64,000 nucleotides of DNA from Galbula dea (GCA_013399015.1 VWZX01008946.1:1-64000), one strand, 5' to 3'. Shown: positions 47,670-59,383, numbered from the stretch's first letter. A program made the numbers and translations. Notes: generated by a model from the letters alone, not told the origin.

Positions 47670-48185
47670 AATTGTTGGTTGGACGAGTGGAGATCACTGT
47701 TTTGTCTTTGGTCATGAGTGTAGTGTCTTAAGGTACATTCTGTGTCTATACAGTACTGAAACCTTGCTACATCTGAGGTGAAGTCCAGCTGTGTGGCTAG
47801 TCAAAGCAGAGTGAACCTGGCCTATGGGAGGAGATGAATAGACCTGAGAACAACTGACAGTGCGTGAAGGGGAGCAGCCACGCTTCCTCCACCCTGCATT
47901 TCAAGTAGTGACTACTGTCTCCGGCAGCACTGGCACTGATTCTGTAGGAAGGGTAGCTCCTGGAAGGAGCAAGAAACAAAAAGTGTTGTGGAATGACAGA
48001 CTCATTTAGGTTTCAAAACGCCTTTAAGATCATCATGGTGTTACCAAGTGTAAAATGGTATTAAAGTTGGAAGTCATAGAGTCAGTGAGAAAATAGCAAA
48101 ACAGTGGGCAGGGAGAGGAATGAAGTGTCTGGGTTATTTGCTGCTCCTGATCAGGTTTGTCTGCAGGACTTCTCCCATTGTGGAA
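47670..48185. other. Unique spacer
   Basis: No gene is supported. The final bases TGGAA flank the putative LTR. Confidence 0.5.
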
Positions 48186-48234
48186 TGTGGTGTCTTGGGC
48201 ATGGACCCCTGTTGCTGATGGCAATCAGAATCAT

Positions 48235-48240
48235 TTTATT
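48235..48240 (-). promoter_or_regulatory. Candidate LTR polyadenylation signal
   Basis: AATAAA on the minus strand, 16 bp downstream of the TATA-like motif. The close spacing would imply that both lie before a short R region. Confidence 0.5.
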
Positions 48241-48255
48241 ATTCCATAAGTTAGA

Positions 48256-48263
48256 ATTTATAC
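48256..48263 (-). promoter_or_regulatory. Candidate LTR TATA box
   Basis: GTATAAAT on the minus strand, immediately downstream of the tandem repeat block. Confidence 0.5.
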
Positions 48264-48410
48264 TTGTACAGAAAGGATAATGACCAATTACCTTCATACA
48301 GAAAGGGCACTGAACAATCAGTAAGTAACACCTTCATACACAATGTATACTGACCAATTAGGAAGTGACACTTTCATACAGAAAGGATACTGACCAATTA
48401 AGAACTAACA
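48261..48410. repeat. 40-bp tandem repeat, about 3.7 copies
   Basis: Units are 48261-48290 (30 bp, partial), 48291-48330, 48331-48370 and 48371-48410. Each has the core ACTGACCAATTA or a variant, so each holds a CCAAT box on the plus strand (ATTGG in LTR sense). A consistent CTTTCATACAGAAAGG-like half precedes it in full units. Confidence 0.85.
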
Positions 48411-48876
48411 CTTAATAGATAAAAACATGTACCATAAATGTGATGAAAACAGTGCACTACAAAGACATGTGAATAAGACTGATGCTGTGAGCTGTAGGGA
48501 GTCAAGGCCTCTGTGTGCAGCTGCAAAGCTTCTGGTAGCTGACTCCCACTTTCTCTCTCAGACTGTCTAACTTCTTTCTTATGAGAAACTGACCTGTGCC
48601 TTGTCTAGTATCTCTTCTGCAGGAGCCTGGCCTTTGCGGCCTGCAATGACGTACCACAGCGAAGGCTGCAATGCATTGCTGTAGATCATGCAGTTCACTT
48701 GGTCTCTCCTGCCCCCCTAATGAAGATAGGATGCCTTAGAACAGAAAACTTCCTATTTCATTCACAAGGCTACTGTAACTTGGAGTGTATTATTTTATTC
48801 TGCACCTTAAGAACTGGATAGTCATTGTTACATTGGTGTGTAATTCATAACTGATGGTGAAGATAGTGGCAAAACT

Positions 48877-49005
48877 CCTCCTGTAATTCAGACACTGCTC
48901 AATTAGGTAATGCTTTACTGGAAAACATTTTGATGTATTTATGTAAGCAATTTTGTTTCCCAGTAAGGCATTACCTAATTGAACAGTGTCTGACCTGACA
49001 GGAGG
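48877..49005. repeat. Long hairpin, possible MITE
   Basis: The left arm (48877-48921) and right arm (48960-49005) are inverted repeats matching at roughly 40 of 46 positions, including a 14-base exact core CAATTAGGTAATGC apart from flanking changes. Similarity may extend a few bases into the about 38-bp spacer. There are no coding sequence and no obvious terminal duplication. It resembles a palindromic miniature DNA transposon or a transcribed hairpin, and I cannot name a family. Confidence 0.75.
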
Positions 49006-49639
49006 TCACATAAACAAATCAAAAAGACTGTGCTAAGGAGTGTTTGAGAATGCACTGTTAAAAACAAGCGCCCTCTTGTAGGGGTTTGCCATCATGTTGC
49101 TCATTGACAAGTGCTGAACCACTGGAGCTTGATTATTACAGGGCCATTCTGTTCTCTTTTCCTACATGATATGGGTTAAGATCCTATGCTTGCCTTTTCT
49201 CTTTCTTTGGCATACTCAGTGATTTTTATGTATGTTCTCAGATGTCATAGACACAGTAAGAATATATTCAACATAGATGAAACTCCTCTTTTGAGTAGGA
49301 GTTGTATGCGGAAGTGCTTTTCTTCTGCAGAGTGTGACCCAAGACATGAAGCTGGGCTTCTCTTGGAGAAATTTTGTCTCTTGCAGGGTGTGGGATCATA
49401 AGAAAGGTTTTTCCTAGACAGCAAAAAAGCAGTCTCTCAGTTTGAGCCTTACTGTGGGTCTGTGCCAAACTGTCCTGTGAAGTGTGGAAAGTCTGGAATA
49501 TCAGCTTCTTAGATTTATTTAAATCCATAATGAAGTGATTAATCACTTCATTTTACTCTAATGAAAGACTGTCATTAAGTCATTAAGTTTACTTATTGTC
49601 ATCATTGTCATTAGTCTATCAGGCCACCGTTTTCTCATC
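49006..49639. other. Unique spacer with a palindrome
   Basis: No gene is supported. It contains the 24-bp palindrome at 49529-49552, with TCATTA-rich repeats just after it. Confidence 0.5.
49529..49552. repeat. 24-bp perfect palindrome
   Basis: AATGAAGTGATT followed by its exact reverse complement, centred on GATTAATC. Unlike the palindrome near 44.6 kb it has mixed composition, so chance is less likely. GATTA half-sites are typical of some homeodomain factors. Confidence 0.75.
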
Positions 49640-49970
49640 TCTCTGAAAGGAGGTTAGAGCCAGATGGTGGTTGATCTTTTTTCACAAGGAACAAGGAATA
49701 AGACATGGGCAAATGACTTCAGGTTGTGCTAGGAGAGGTTTAGGTTGGACAATAGGAACAATTTCTTCCCCAAAAAGGTTGTAAAGCCCTGGAAGAGTCT
49801 GCCCAGGGCAGTGGTGGAGTCACCATCCCTGGAGGGATTTAGACGACAAGGAGATGTGGTGCTGATGGACATGGTTTAGTGACATGGGGATGTTGAGTTA
49901 ATGGTTGGACTTGATGATCTTAGAGGTCTTTCCCAACCTTAATGATTCTATGATTCTGTAATTCTGTGAT
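49640..49970 (+). mobile_element. CR1 3' end (type F)
   Basis: It starts at the SLKGG..EPDGG-like ORF2 segment (TCTCTGAAAGGAGGTTAGAG) and continues through the NNFFPKKVVKPWKSLPRAVV region and the type-F 3' UTR. It ends with CCTTAATGATTCTATGATTC and extra tail repeats. Confidence 0.92.
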
Positions 49971-50557
49971 CCTCCTTCTTGCCTGTCACCACAACTTTGG
50001 AATAAACTCAGCTTTCCCATCTAAGGAAATAGTGATATTTGAAACAGACATAGTATCTTCTCCTCAATTCTTTGCACTCTCAGGAGTGGCTGTAAGGAGC
50101 TACCTAGGATTGTGTATTATTTAGGCAGCATTTAGGCAACAGTTGCCTCATGTTTTTTGAAGTGCTGCTGATTGTCTGCAGGGTACATGTATTGGCTTTG
50201 AATCTGTTGCTAATGGTTGAAATCAATAAACCAGAGTGTTGAAACAAGTTGGTGTTTCAAAGTGATAGTTTTTGTAAGGCATTTTTCTTAGATAAGGTGT
50301 TCTTCTGACGTGAGACTTAAGTGACAGAATACCGACAGATGTCAGCTTGTGCATTGAGTGAGGAGTGCTCAAACTGTGCCTTTCAGCAGTGAGTTACTGC
50401 TGCATGCCTGTGTATACTGTTATGATTTTCTTCCAAACAAACTTGTACTGCAAGAAGAATGTGCAGAGGTGACAACTCCTTTAACTCTATTTTGCATTTT
50501 TGTTTTAAACAGAGTACTCTACAAGTGCTGTTACTGTGATTTCACCTAGATATAATT
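49971..50557. other. Unique spacer
   Basis: No feature recognised. Confidence 0.5.
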
Positions 50558-50594
50558 CATAGAGGCTCAGTATTGTAGAATTGTCAAGAGTTAG

Positions 50595-50648
50595 AAGGTA
50601 CTTTAAAGATCATGTAGTTCCAAGGGACCTTAAAGATCATCTAGTTCT
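50595..50648. repeat. 27-bp tandem duplication in CR1 3' end
   Basis: Units 50595-50621 and 50622-50648 both contain TTAAAGATCAT(G/C)TAGTTC, so the conserved CR1 terminal block is present twice. Confidence 0.8.
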
Positions 50649-50829
50649 AACCCCCTTGCCTGACAGGAACACCGTCCACTAGATTAGGTTGCCCAGACCC
50701 CCATCCAGCCTAGCCTTAAAGGCTTCCAGGGTGGGGCTTCCACAACTTCTCCTGGCAACCTGTTCCACCGTCTCACTACCCTAACAGTGAAGAACCCCCT
50801 CCTAATATCCAATCTAAATCTACCTTCCT

Positions 50830-51390
50830 CTAGTTTGTACTATTCCCTCTAGTCCTATCACTGCCTGACCTCCTAAAAAGTCCCTCGCCAGCTTTCTTGT
50901 AGGCCCCGTTCAGATACTGGAAGGCCACAAGAAGGTCTCGTGGAAGCCTTCTCTTCTGCAGACTGAACAACCCCAACTCTCTCAGTCTGTCCTTGTAGGA
51001 GAGGTGCTCCAGTCCTCTGATCATTCTCCTGGCCCTTCTCTGGACTTGCTCCAGCACTTCCATCTCCCTCTTGTAATAGGGGCTCCAGAACTGGATGCAA
51101 TATTCCAAGTGGAGTCTCACGAGAACAGAGTAAAGGGGGAGAATCACTTCCCTCAGCCTGCTGGCCATGCTCCTCTTGATGCAGCCCAGGATACGGCTGG
51201 CCTTCTGGGCTGCAAGCACACAATGGTGACTCATGTTGAGCTTCTTATCCACCAGGACCCCCAAGGCTCTTTCCTCAGAGCTGCTCTCAAGCCAATCTCC
51301 GCCCAGCCTGTATTTGTGGTTGGGATTGCCCTGACCCAGATTTAGGTAGGACCTTGCAGTTGATCTTATTGGACTTTCTGAGGTTGGCAT
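50830..51390 (-). pseudogene. CR1 ORF2 C-terminal fragment
   Basis: An open frame whose element part carries RLGGDWLESSSEERALGVLV, KKLNMSHHCVLAAQKASRIL, SRLREVILPLYSVLVRLHLE, LEQVQRRARRMIRGLEHLS, LFSLQKRRLPRDLLVAFQYL and SGSDRTRGN. The start region (first about 20 residues) is out of the ORF2 frame, the true upstream frame being that of 51287-51619. A frameshift therefore separates the palm from the C-terminus. Confidence 0.87.
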
Positions 51391-51619
51391 GGGCCCACCT
51401 CTCCAGCCTGTTCAGGTCCCTCTGGATAACATCCCTCCCCTCCAGTGTGTCAACCATTCCACACAGCTTGGTGTCGTCGGCAAACTTGCTGAGGGAGCAC
51501 TCGATGCCACTGTCCGTGTCACTGATGAAGATGTTGAACATGAGTGGTCCCAGAACTGATCCTTGAGGGACTCCACTTGTCACTGGCCTCCACTTGGACA
51601 TAGACCCATTGACAGCCAC
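51287..51619 (-). pseudogene. CR1 reverse-transcriptase palm fragment
   Basis: 110 codons with SGVPQGSVLGPLMFNIFISD (around residues 15-34) and the catalytic LSKFADDTKL intact, then DLNRLERWAHANL, before the frame is lost. Motif A (DVIDLDLSKAFDTVPH) is visible further upstream at about 51710-51757 in another frame. All three main palm motifs are therefore present in the DNA, but not in one frame. Confidence 0.88.
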
Positions 51620-51957
51620 TCTTTGGGTGCAGCCATCAAGCCAGTTCTTTATCCACCGAGTGGTCCATCTATCGAACCCATATTCTACCAGCTTGGAGAC
51701 CAGGAGTCGTGCGGGACAGTGTCGAAGGCTTTGCTCAGGTCCAGGTCAATGACGTCAGTTGCTCTTCCCCTGTCTGTTGATGATGTGACCTTTTCATAGG
51801 AGGTCACCAGATTCATCAGGCACGATTCACCCTTGGGGAAGCAGTGTTGATTATATCCAATAACCTCTTCATTATCCTTCTGCCAGGCAGTGCCTCCAGG
51901 AGGATCTGCTCCATGATCTTACCAGGCACAGAGGTGAGACTGATGTACTAGTTTCCT

Positions 51958-54779
51958 GTTTGTTGTGTGTCTCAGCAGTTACTGGTCACACAGAGGCAGG
52001 TGATTTTTGCATGACTGGCCAGTATGAGCTCTAATTAAAACTAGAAGTTGAATATGATCTGTCAGCATTCTACCTGTGGTTGCTTTGCTTCTCCATCACC
52101 TTGGACTGCTGAAAATGCTGTTAAGTTTCACATTGTATAATCATTGGAGAAACACATTTATGTTTTGTGTTCAGATATTTAGACTATCTCTTTGTGTGAA
52201 AAATGATTTTGATTTTTTTTAAATGATAGAAGAATGCTAGGAAATCAAATGTGCCTCTTTTATGCCCCAGGGAACAGAGAAATGGTAGTTGTGTTCTGGG
52301 TTTGGTCTAATTAACATTAGTGGAATATTAATGACTGTCTGTGACTGTCAGTTACCGTAGTTTATGTGAAATATTGGTAGTTGCAGCATGTGTTTACTGT
52401 GAGATGTATTTACTGAGAAATCAAGTAAAAATCAAAATTTAAGAAACACATTACTATTTAGATTAAATCTTGGGGTTTTTTTAGTTAAAGGTGCAGTGTA
52501 CTGAAGAGGTCAGACTTCTTTAAAATGTTTCTCGCACCCCAAGGTTTCTTACACAGCTCTAGTTCTATTTTCTTCATTAAAAGAATTTCTATTCTCTCAA
52601 ATCTCTCAGCAGTGTCAGGTTTCATGTGGGGGCAAGTGATTTGTGTAAGAATGCAAAATGCAATTATGAAATACCTAATTGAGTTGCATTCTTGAATTAC
52701 CTACACTTGGTCACACCATGTTATTAATAATTCTCACTCTTTCCCGTTGTGCCAAGTTAAATGGAATCAGTCTTCTTCTGTACAGATCAGGCTTGAAGTC
52801 AGAGGGGAAAAATAGCATAACAGAGAAAGTGTGATCCAGTTACTCATTGACAGAGTGTGATCCTGACTTCCAGTCTTCTCTCTTGGGATGGAAATTTAAA
52901 GTAAGCTGGAGGAGACATATGAAAAGAGAAAGGACAGAGCAGGTTGTGGGTGACTCTTTTCCTCACCCCACACAGCTTCAGCAGAAGGGGCTGGGACCAG
53001 TGTCTCTGAGGTAGAGCTGTGGAGCCTTAGTCCTCTGTTCAGACGCTGGGGGTGAGTCAGGGTCTCTCTCCTCCTGATGACGGTGTTAGGAAGGTCAGTC
53101 CCTGCCATGGAAGCCACCTCCTGCACTTTTCAAATGACTCTGAGGAAGCAAAAGACTTGAGTGGATTCTGACAGTGCCATGTGTGTTTGGGTAGGGGAGT
53201 AGCTGGGTTTGGGTAGCAGAGGCAGGAGATGAGTGTCAAGTGCTAGTGAGGAGTTCTGTGCTTGTAACTAGCTTCAGAAGAACAGCTGTAGATAACCAAG
53301 AGCAGATACCCTGCAGGACAGATGACAGATTGGGAGAATTTGAAGGCCTCAAAAGGTTGCAATGCACTTTAGTCTGTGAGGTCTGAATTCTACATGCTGA
53401 AGGAAATTCCTACATGCTGTATGAAGCCTAATTGACGATCTTAGCAAGGATTCTGCTGTGTTTGGTCTGTTTCTTCAGCCAAATTTTACACTTGCAAGCA
53501 TAAATATAAGCTTGCCATGTGACCACAAACCAAAGTGCATGTGCTGGCCTTTTGTTATGTTCTGAGTCTTGCTTGCTAGATTAATTGGCTAATTAGAGCA
53601 TGAGAACAGATGAAAGCTGGGCATGAAGTAGAAATGTTTTCTTGCTGAATAAAATCTAAGTTCTGTTGAAGGAAAAATGCAAATACATGTGCTTACATAT
53701 TCAGGAGAGTTTGAAAATGGTTACTAGTGTGGTAAGCTATGGACTTTTTTAAGGAAAAAGCCACCTCTGTGTTTCTTCCTGACAGAGATTATTTGCACAA
53801 ATGGCATGCCTTCTTACCTGCAAAGAACAAATCAAAATGCACTCCTAAAATGCAGCTTGTTAAAATAATGATTTTCTAAGGTGTCTTACTCTGCTAGAGG
53901 AGAGGAAGAGGGTCTGCACTCTCTCCTCTTTTCCAGGAAAGTCTGCAGTGTTCCAGTGAATAAACCAAAATGAACTGTGCTTTGAAAAAACACTGAAGCA
54001 ACTATTTCACATAGTGTTGTCTCTAACAGTCCATCTTCAATATCTGTATTTACCAAGATGTTGTGAATCCAGCACAGGTTTGGGAAGAAGCCTGGGGAAG
54101 TGTCATAAATGCATTTTTATGAGTAGGAAAAGGAGCTGCTCTTCAAGTTTCCAGACTGGGAAATGGCTATCATTGCAAATCAAAGCTTTGCTCAGACTGT
54201 TCAATTATTGAAACCTCTTGGGTCCAGTCTTCTCCCAGAGCTCATGATAAATTCTACTCTCTGATTGTTTGGTAGAAATCATTATGGAAATGAAGAAAAA
54301 CCCATACCAACTGTCATAGACAAGAGCCTTGAAAATATAAAGTATGCAAGCTACTAAAATGAGAAGATGCCCATTCCCTTTTTCAGAAGTAAGACTTAAT
54401 ACAGAAAATACATTTTTATGGTGGATTAGTTTTATCTTTTTGCACTTAGGCTGTTCCTGTGGGCCAGGAGGCATTATCTAAACATTTTTTGAAAGGTGAT
54501 AGTGGAAAGAAGATTGAGTATTCTGATACTAGAGCTTTGTAACAAGTACACACAGACTTCAGAAGTCACTGAAGCACTTGAAGGTTTCTGAGAATACTTG
54601 CAGCAAATTCCAGAAGTGCCTGGTACCAGAAAGTGCAGTTCTGAGATGCACATTTCAGCTCCCCGTGTAATGCAGGTGTCTACAGCAAGGCACCAAGTAC
54701 TAACCTCCTAGTTAGTATTAACATATCCTTATTAATGTTTTCTTTTTGGGAATCTTAGCATTCTTAATGAGGTACAGAC
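51958..54779. other. 2.8 kb unique DNA, no gene supported
   Basis: No transposon or gene is recognisable. Open frames up to 89 codons (54205-54474 minus) have no known domain. Confidence 0.55.
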
Positions 54780-55681
54780 AGGACCCTCAGCAAGTTTGCT
54801 CGTGATACCAAACTGAGACAAGTGGCTGACACACAGTCAGGCTGTGCTGCTACTCAGTGAGACCTAGACAGGCTGAGAGCTGGGTGGAGAGGAACCTCAT
54901 GGAGTTCAACAAGGGCAAGTGCAGGGTCCTGCATCTGGGGAGGAATAACCCCATGGACAGGTTAGGGTTTGACCTGCTGGAGAGCAGCTCCACATAAAAG
55001 GAGCTGGAAGTCCTGGTGGACAATAGTTTTACAGTTTCACCATCAGCCAACAATGTGCTCTTGTGGCCAAGAAGGCCAGTGGTGACCTGGGTGCATTCAG
55101 AAGAGTGTAGCCAGCAAGTTGAGGGAGGTTCTCCTCCTCTACTCTGCCCTAGTCAGGCCACATCTGGAGTATTGTGTCCAGTTCTGGGCTCCCCCGTTCA
55201 ACTGAGAGTCCAGCAGAGGCTATGTATGTGCTGACGGGCTGGAACATCTCTATGAGAAGGAAAGGCTGAGANGAGAAGGAAAGGCTGAGAGCCCTGGGGT
55301 TGCTTAGCCTGGAGAAGAGCAGCCCCTGAGGGGACCTGCTCGATGCTTGTCAATATCTAAAGGGTTGGGGATCAAGAATATGTGGCCAGGCACTTATGAG
55401 TGGTCCCCAACGACAGGACAAGGGGCAGTGAGCACAAACAGGAACCCAGGGAGTTCCATCTGAACAGAAGGACAAACTTCTTTGTTGTGAAGGTGCCAGA
55501 GCCCTGTCCCAGGCTTCCCAGCAAGATTGTGGAGTCTCCTTCTCTGAAGAGATTCCAAACCCAGCTATATGTGACCTTGGGCAGCCTGCTGTGGGTGACC
55601 CTGCTTGTAACAGGGGTATGTTGGACAAGATAAACCCTAGAGGTCCCTTCCAACCCTCCCAGTGCTGGGATTCTGGGGTTC
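54780..55681 (+). mobile_element. CR1 fragment, about 900 bp (type D)
   Basis: It starts at the reverse-transcriptase motif C region (LSKFARDTKLR-like, with the FADD region altered to FARD) and runs through NLMEFNKGKCRVLHLGRNNP, FDLLESSST..ELEVLVDNS and LVRPHLEYCVQFWAP. After an N at 55272 it continues to LLSLEKSSP-like sequence and the type-D 3' UTR, ending near GGGATTCTGGGGTTCC. Multiple frameshifts are present. Confidence 0.92.
55254..55290. other. 18-bp duplication flanking an N
   Basis: GAGAAGGAAAGGCTGAGA occurs immediately before (55254-55271) and immediately after (55273-55290) the N at 55272. Sister CR1 copies have this segment once. This is the signature of two overlapping contig ends that were not merged. 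Confidence 0.85.
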
Positions 55682-57888
55682 CAGGTGAATAACCAAATTT
55701 CAGAGAGGTGCCCTTGGAATTAACAGACTGGTACTGCTTCTAAAAGTGGTCACCCTTGCTCTGTCTTCAAATAAGAAAGAATATAGCACATCTAGAGGAA
55801 GAGTCTCAACTGTTTCCTTCCTATACCTTTACCCAATACTGTGCTATTTATAGTGGCCTTCCTTGGTCAAAAGGGCACACAAAATTACAGACAAAACTGG
55901 ACTTTAATACAAAAGTTAAAATCTAGTGCCAGATTGATTTGGAGGAAATATCTTTATGAATTTTGTATTACATCTAGCACTTTTTATGTCTCTTTCTGCC
56001 TAGTGGCTGTGTCCCAGCTTTCGTCCTCTTTGCTTTGGTTATTATAAAAAAGGAAGTCCTGTAGGTTAGGTTGAGTGCTTTTATGGCAGTCACATCTCTG
56101 ATCTGTTGAAGAAGACTGCTTTAAGGTGAAGGTCAAAATATAACTGCCTTTATAAAGTCAAGGGACAAAGGGGCATCTTAGGTGAATGAGATATTTGTGC
56201 TGTGCGAGGTGTTTCTCTAATCAGTTCTGGAAACATAACTGTCTTAAGTTTATAAGCAGTGTAATTGATGGACATGGTCTATTCTACAAGGTGATCTACA
56301 CAAGTCTGTAAAGCAACTCAAAAAAAGCCTACTCATAGTTGCTTGAGCATGACTTCAGGCTGTTTTAGTTCAGCACACACTTCTCCCCCCTTCCCCCCCT
56401 TCTTTTTTTCCCTTTTCTTTCTCCATATGGAATTTTTGAAACAGAAGTGTCCCCTGTTATGCTACTCTCTGGGCCTTCTTCCTTCTCTTTGATTTTGGAA
56501 CTCTGTCATGACCAAACACCTGTCATAACACATGTTCAGCTGACATCTGAACTGTACCCTCATCCATAATATTTGTTAAAAAAAGTATTTTTAACCAGTG
56601 GAAAAGAGGGACTTGTACAAATGCAGAAGAAGCCCATTGTGCCTCTGAAGGTACATTTTCAGTTGTTAAAATAGAGAGGTGTGAATCAGGCTTAGTTCTC
56701 AGGTGCCTGCTAATGTCAACTTCATGTCTTCAGCAGTTAAGTTGCACCAGGATTGCAAATTTAAACTGAGATGGTCCTTTTCTTTATAGAGCCTTTCTTT
56801 AAATTCCATTAGCATTTAGTAAGATGGTAGCTACCTTAGTAGGTAAATACATAACTGGAAGTGCATATTCTTTCATTTACATGAGTATCTGTGAATTTCA
56901 AAATCCTCTAACCTTTTTTTTTTTTTCAAATTAGATAAAACACAGGAGCTTATAGAAGATTGTTTTCCATGACATCTTTAATAGGTGTTTAGTTAGCAAA
57001 GCCTTTGGCTATTAGAAAGGAGAAATCATCAGTAGAAGTGCATATAAAGTGTATATTTTAAACATTTTTGCATCCCCTGGTTCTCTACACAGACATGAGC
57101 CCTATCTTCATACAGTTCCAGCTGGATTACAAAGTGCTGAAGTGTTTCAGAATTGTGAGCTTTAAAGTGGAGAATCAGTGCAGCTCAAGATTGTGTTTAT
57201 AGACCTGAAATTTCTACTAAAGTGTTACTCTCATTTGGGGAAATACAATTACACCAGTAAATTTTAAATGAGTTCTTGCATTAGAGTTTATTCTTTACCA
57301 GGAGTTGCTTTTCCATAAGCATTTCAAGAGTGTTTTACTGTGTGATCTCTGGGTAGTTTTTTTACTCAGCTGAGCAGAGCATTTTACAGGTGACTGGAAC
57401 AGAGGCAGAAATTTCAAATGAAGTATGTACTTCTTAGTTTAGAAAGAGTAGGGATCTTATCTGAGTTAGTGTGGCTGTGATTTCTACTGTTTACTGAGGG
57501 CAAACTGGCTTTTTCAGGTCTTCGGGGCGAAATACTGTGGCTTTTGCAACCAAGTGAAAACCAAGTGAAAAACTGTCAAATCCACCTGCAGAACCTTAGA
57601 CAGCTCTTGGATTAGGGGAAGAAAGCTGTAATTTCCATACAATAGGTGAAGTAAGTGTTAAGATCTTTGGTAGCTTTGCCTGTCGTACTGCTATCAAAAT
57701 AAATTTCTTCCCCGAAGAAGTCTCATGATTTGAAAGATGTTAGGTGAGGCAAAAGAATTACACAGAAGAGACCTACCCAGAGGAAGTTACAAGAAACATG
57801 TTAAGTATGTTGTTTTAGAAGTATTCAGAGACAGAGGTCAGGATAAAAAACAGGGATGTGAATTCCAGAAGTGCTGCCAGATGTCTTA
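55682..57888. other. Unique DNA, no gene supported
   Basis: A C/T-rich run lies at about 56380-56425. Nothing else stands out. Confidence 0.55.
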
Positions 57889-57977
57889 GGGGTAATAGTA
57901 GTGTAGGGCTATCGGTTGGACTTGGTGATCTTAAAGGTCCTTTTCAACTGTGATGATGTTTCTATGATGTTTCTGTG
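57889..57977 (+). mobile_element. CR1 extreme 3' end (type B)
   Basis: AATAGTAGTGTAGGGCTATC followed by GGTTGGACTTGGTGATC and a decayed tail (GATGATGTTTCTATGATG). About 90 bp of a type-B copy. Confidence 0.87.
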
Positions 57978-59383
57978 TCTCAGCTGGTAAGGATTGCCCA
58001 ATCCCATTTGTGTGAAGCCATGAAAAGAGGTTTAACTCCAGTTTGCCTTGGGACTGTGATAGAGACTGAAGATTGTGTTTATGAGAGAGTATAAAAACCA
58101 TAGGTGTTGTCCTGTATTAGCTCCTCTCCTTTATGTATCACTACAAAGCTTCAGAGGCCATCAAAGAGCAGTGTACAAAAATAATATGTGCAGGTCCCAG
58201 GGACATTTATATGTGTGTTAGCATAGACCTGCTCATCTCTGCCCAACTGTGCTCCTGATTTTGGAACCAGAGTGTTCATGGCTGGCTGGGGATTTTTGCA
58301 TGGTATTGCAGTGTGTGTAGCCATACCTGAGCAGACTTCCTGGTTTATATGGCAACCAAAATCAGCTAAAGTTGTATTCACTTGTCCCACAGATGTGAAT
58401 GAAAACTGATTCTGTAATAAAGCTCTAGAATGGCTTTCAATATGTGTGATCCAGAAGGGCCTGCGGGAATACTTCCAGGATCTGATACAAATACTATAGA
58501 CATTATCTTCCATTATGCATGAACAATGAAACTAAATTCCTAATTGAGAATAAGTAGATGTATTCTTAAAAAGATAAATAAATAAGTAGCACTCCATTAG
58601 CTGTTATTGCTGCCATTTTTTGGATACCAAAGTTTTAAATGTATCAAAATGCTTCTTGCATTTACATGATTCAGCAGTGCTTTAAAGAGAGGAGTGCTCT
58701 CTTTCTTGTGATGAAGAAGAAGGTGTTTCTGGATGGTTTGGTTTTGTGTAACCTGGGATATTGTGACTCTTTCTAGAGTGCATCTGTGTCTAAGGTGTTC
58801 ATGTTGACATCGGGTACATATTTTCTAGGTCAAGCAAAATTTCATTTCCCTCTTCAGGAGTAACATGCAGTTGCTTTACCCTCTTCTATATACCGCATGC
58901 ACTTCAAGTTACCTGAAGTTCTGACAAGATGAGGTCTAATGGAAAGGAGAGAAATCACATTTCAATCTCAAAAATCTACTCCAGAGACAGCTTTCTCTAT
59001 GGGTTGTACTTACTTGCTTCCCTTTCTCCGAGCAGTAGAAGGCTACAGTTGCTGTTAGCTTGACTTTCTCATAGTGTGACAAAAGTCAAGTGTCATCCTA
59101 AGATGACTCTTCAGAGGCTAGTATCTGTATACTAATCACATAAGGGAAATTCAGAAGTCCTAAGAAGACATGGTGATTCCAGTTTAAGGAGTTATTATAG
59201 AAAGTGTTCCACCAGGATCGAATCACCATAGATGCTATCCCTTTGCTAAAAACACAAGTAAAAAAAATGATATGTAAATTGGCATTTCAAGTTCACAAAA
59301 CTTTCTGATTTATGTAATCCTACTTCTGAGTTCTCAAAAGTTTAAAGGACTGTATCGGATAATTAATGGAATTAAAAAGGTGT
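57978..59383. other. Unique AT-rich DNA
   Basis: A 120-codon minus-strand frame (58151-58513) has no recognisable domain. No repeats are seen. Confidence 0.55.

Larger units (their letters stand above)
48186..48658 (-). mobile_element. Putative solo LTR with 40-bp U3 repeats
   Basis: About 473 bp read on the minus strand. Ends are inverted (TGTGGT at the 5' end, ACCACA at the 3' end). The upstream part (48658-48411) is unique, followed by four tandem units of a 40-bp repeat (48410-48261). A TATA-like GTATAAAT lies at 48256-48263, AATAAA at 48235-48240, and about 50 bp remain to the 3' end. Repeats, then TATA, then poly(A) signal is the normal order for U3-R-U5. No clear target-site duplication (TGGAA against GCGAA) and no internal retroviral genes are seen. 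Retroviral class is not determined. The units differ from each other by several bases, so the element is not recent. Confidence 0.55.
50558..51957 (-). mobile_element. Long CR1 fragment, about 1.4 kb (type E)
   Basis: Minus-strand copy from a decayed reversed tail (50558-50590) through the type-E 3' UTR, the ORF2 C-terminus and the reverse-transcriptase core, up to about 51957. The terminus has a 27-bp tandem duplication (50595-50648). Frames are shifted near 51290-51390 and near 51700. Its 5' truncation lies just upstream of motif A, close to the position reached by the copy at 25130. Confidence 0.94.

Noticed and set aside
48291..48410. Evenly spaced 40-bp repeats as a CRISPR-like array
   Set aside because: The units are directly adjacent with no unique spacers, in a vertebrate genome, next to LTR-type signals.
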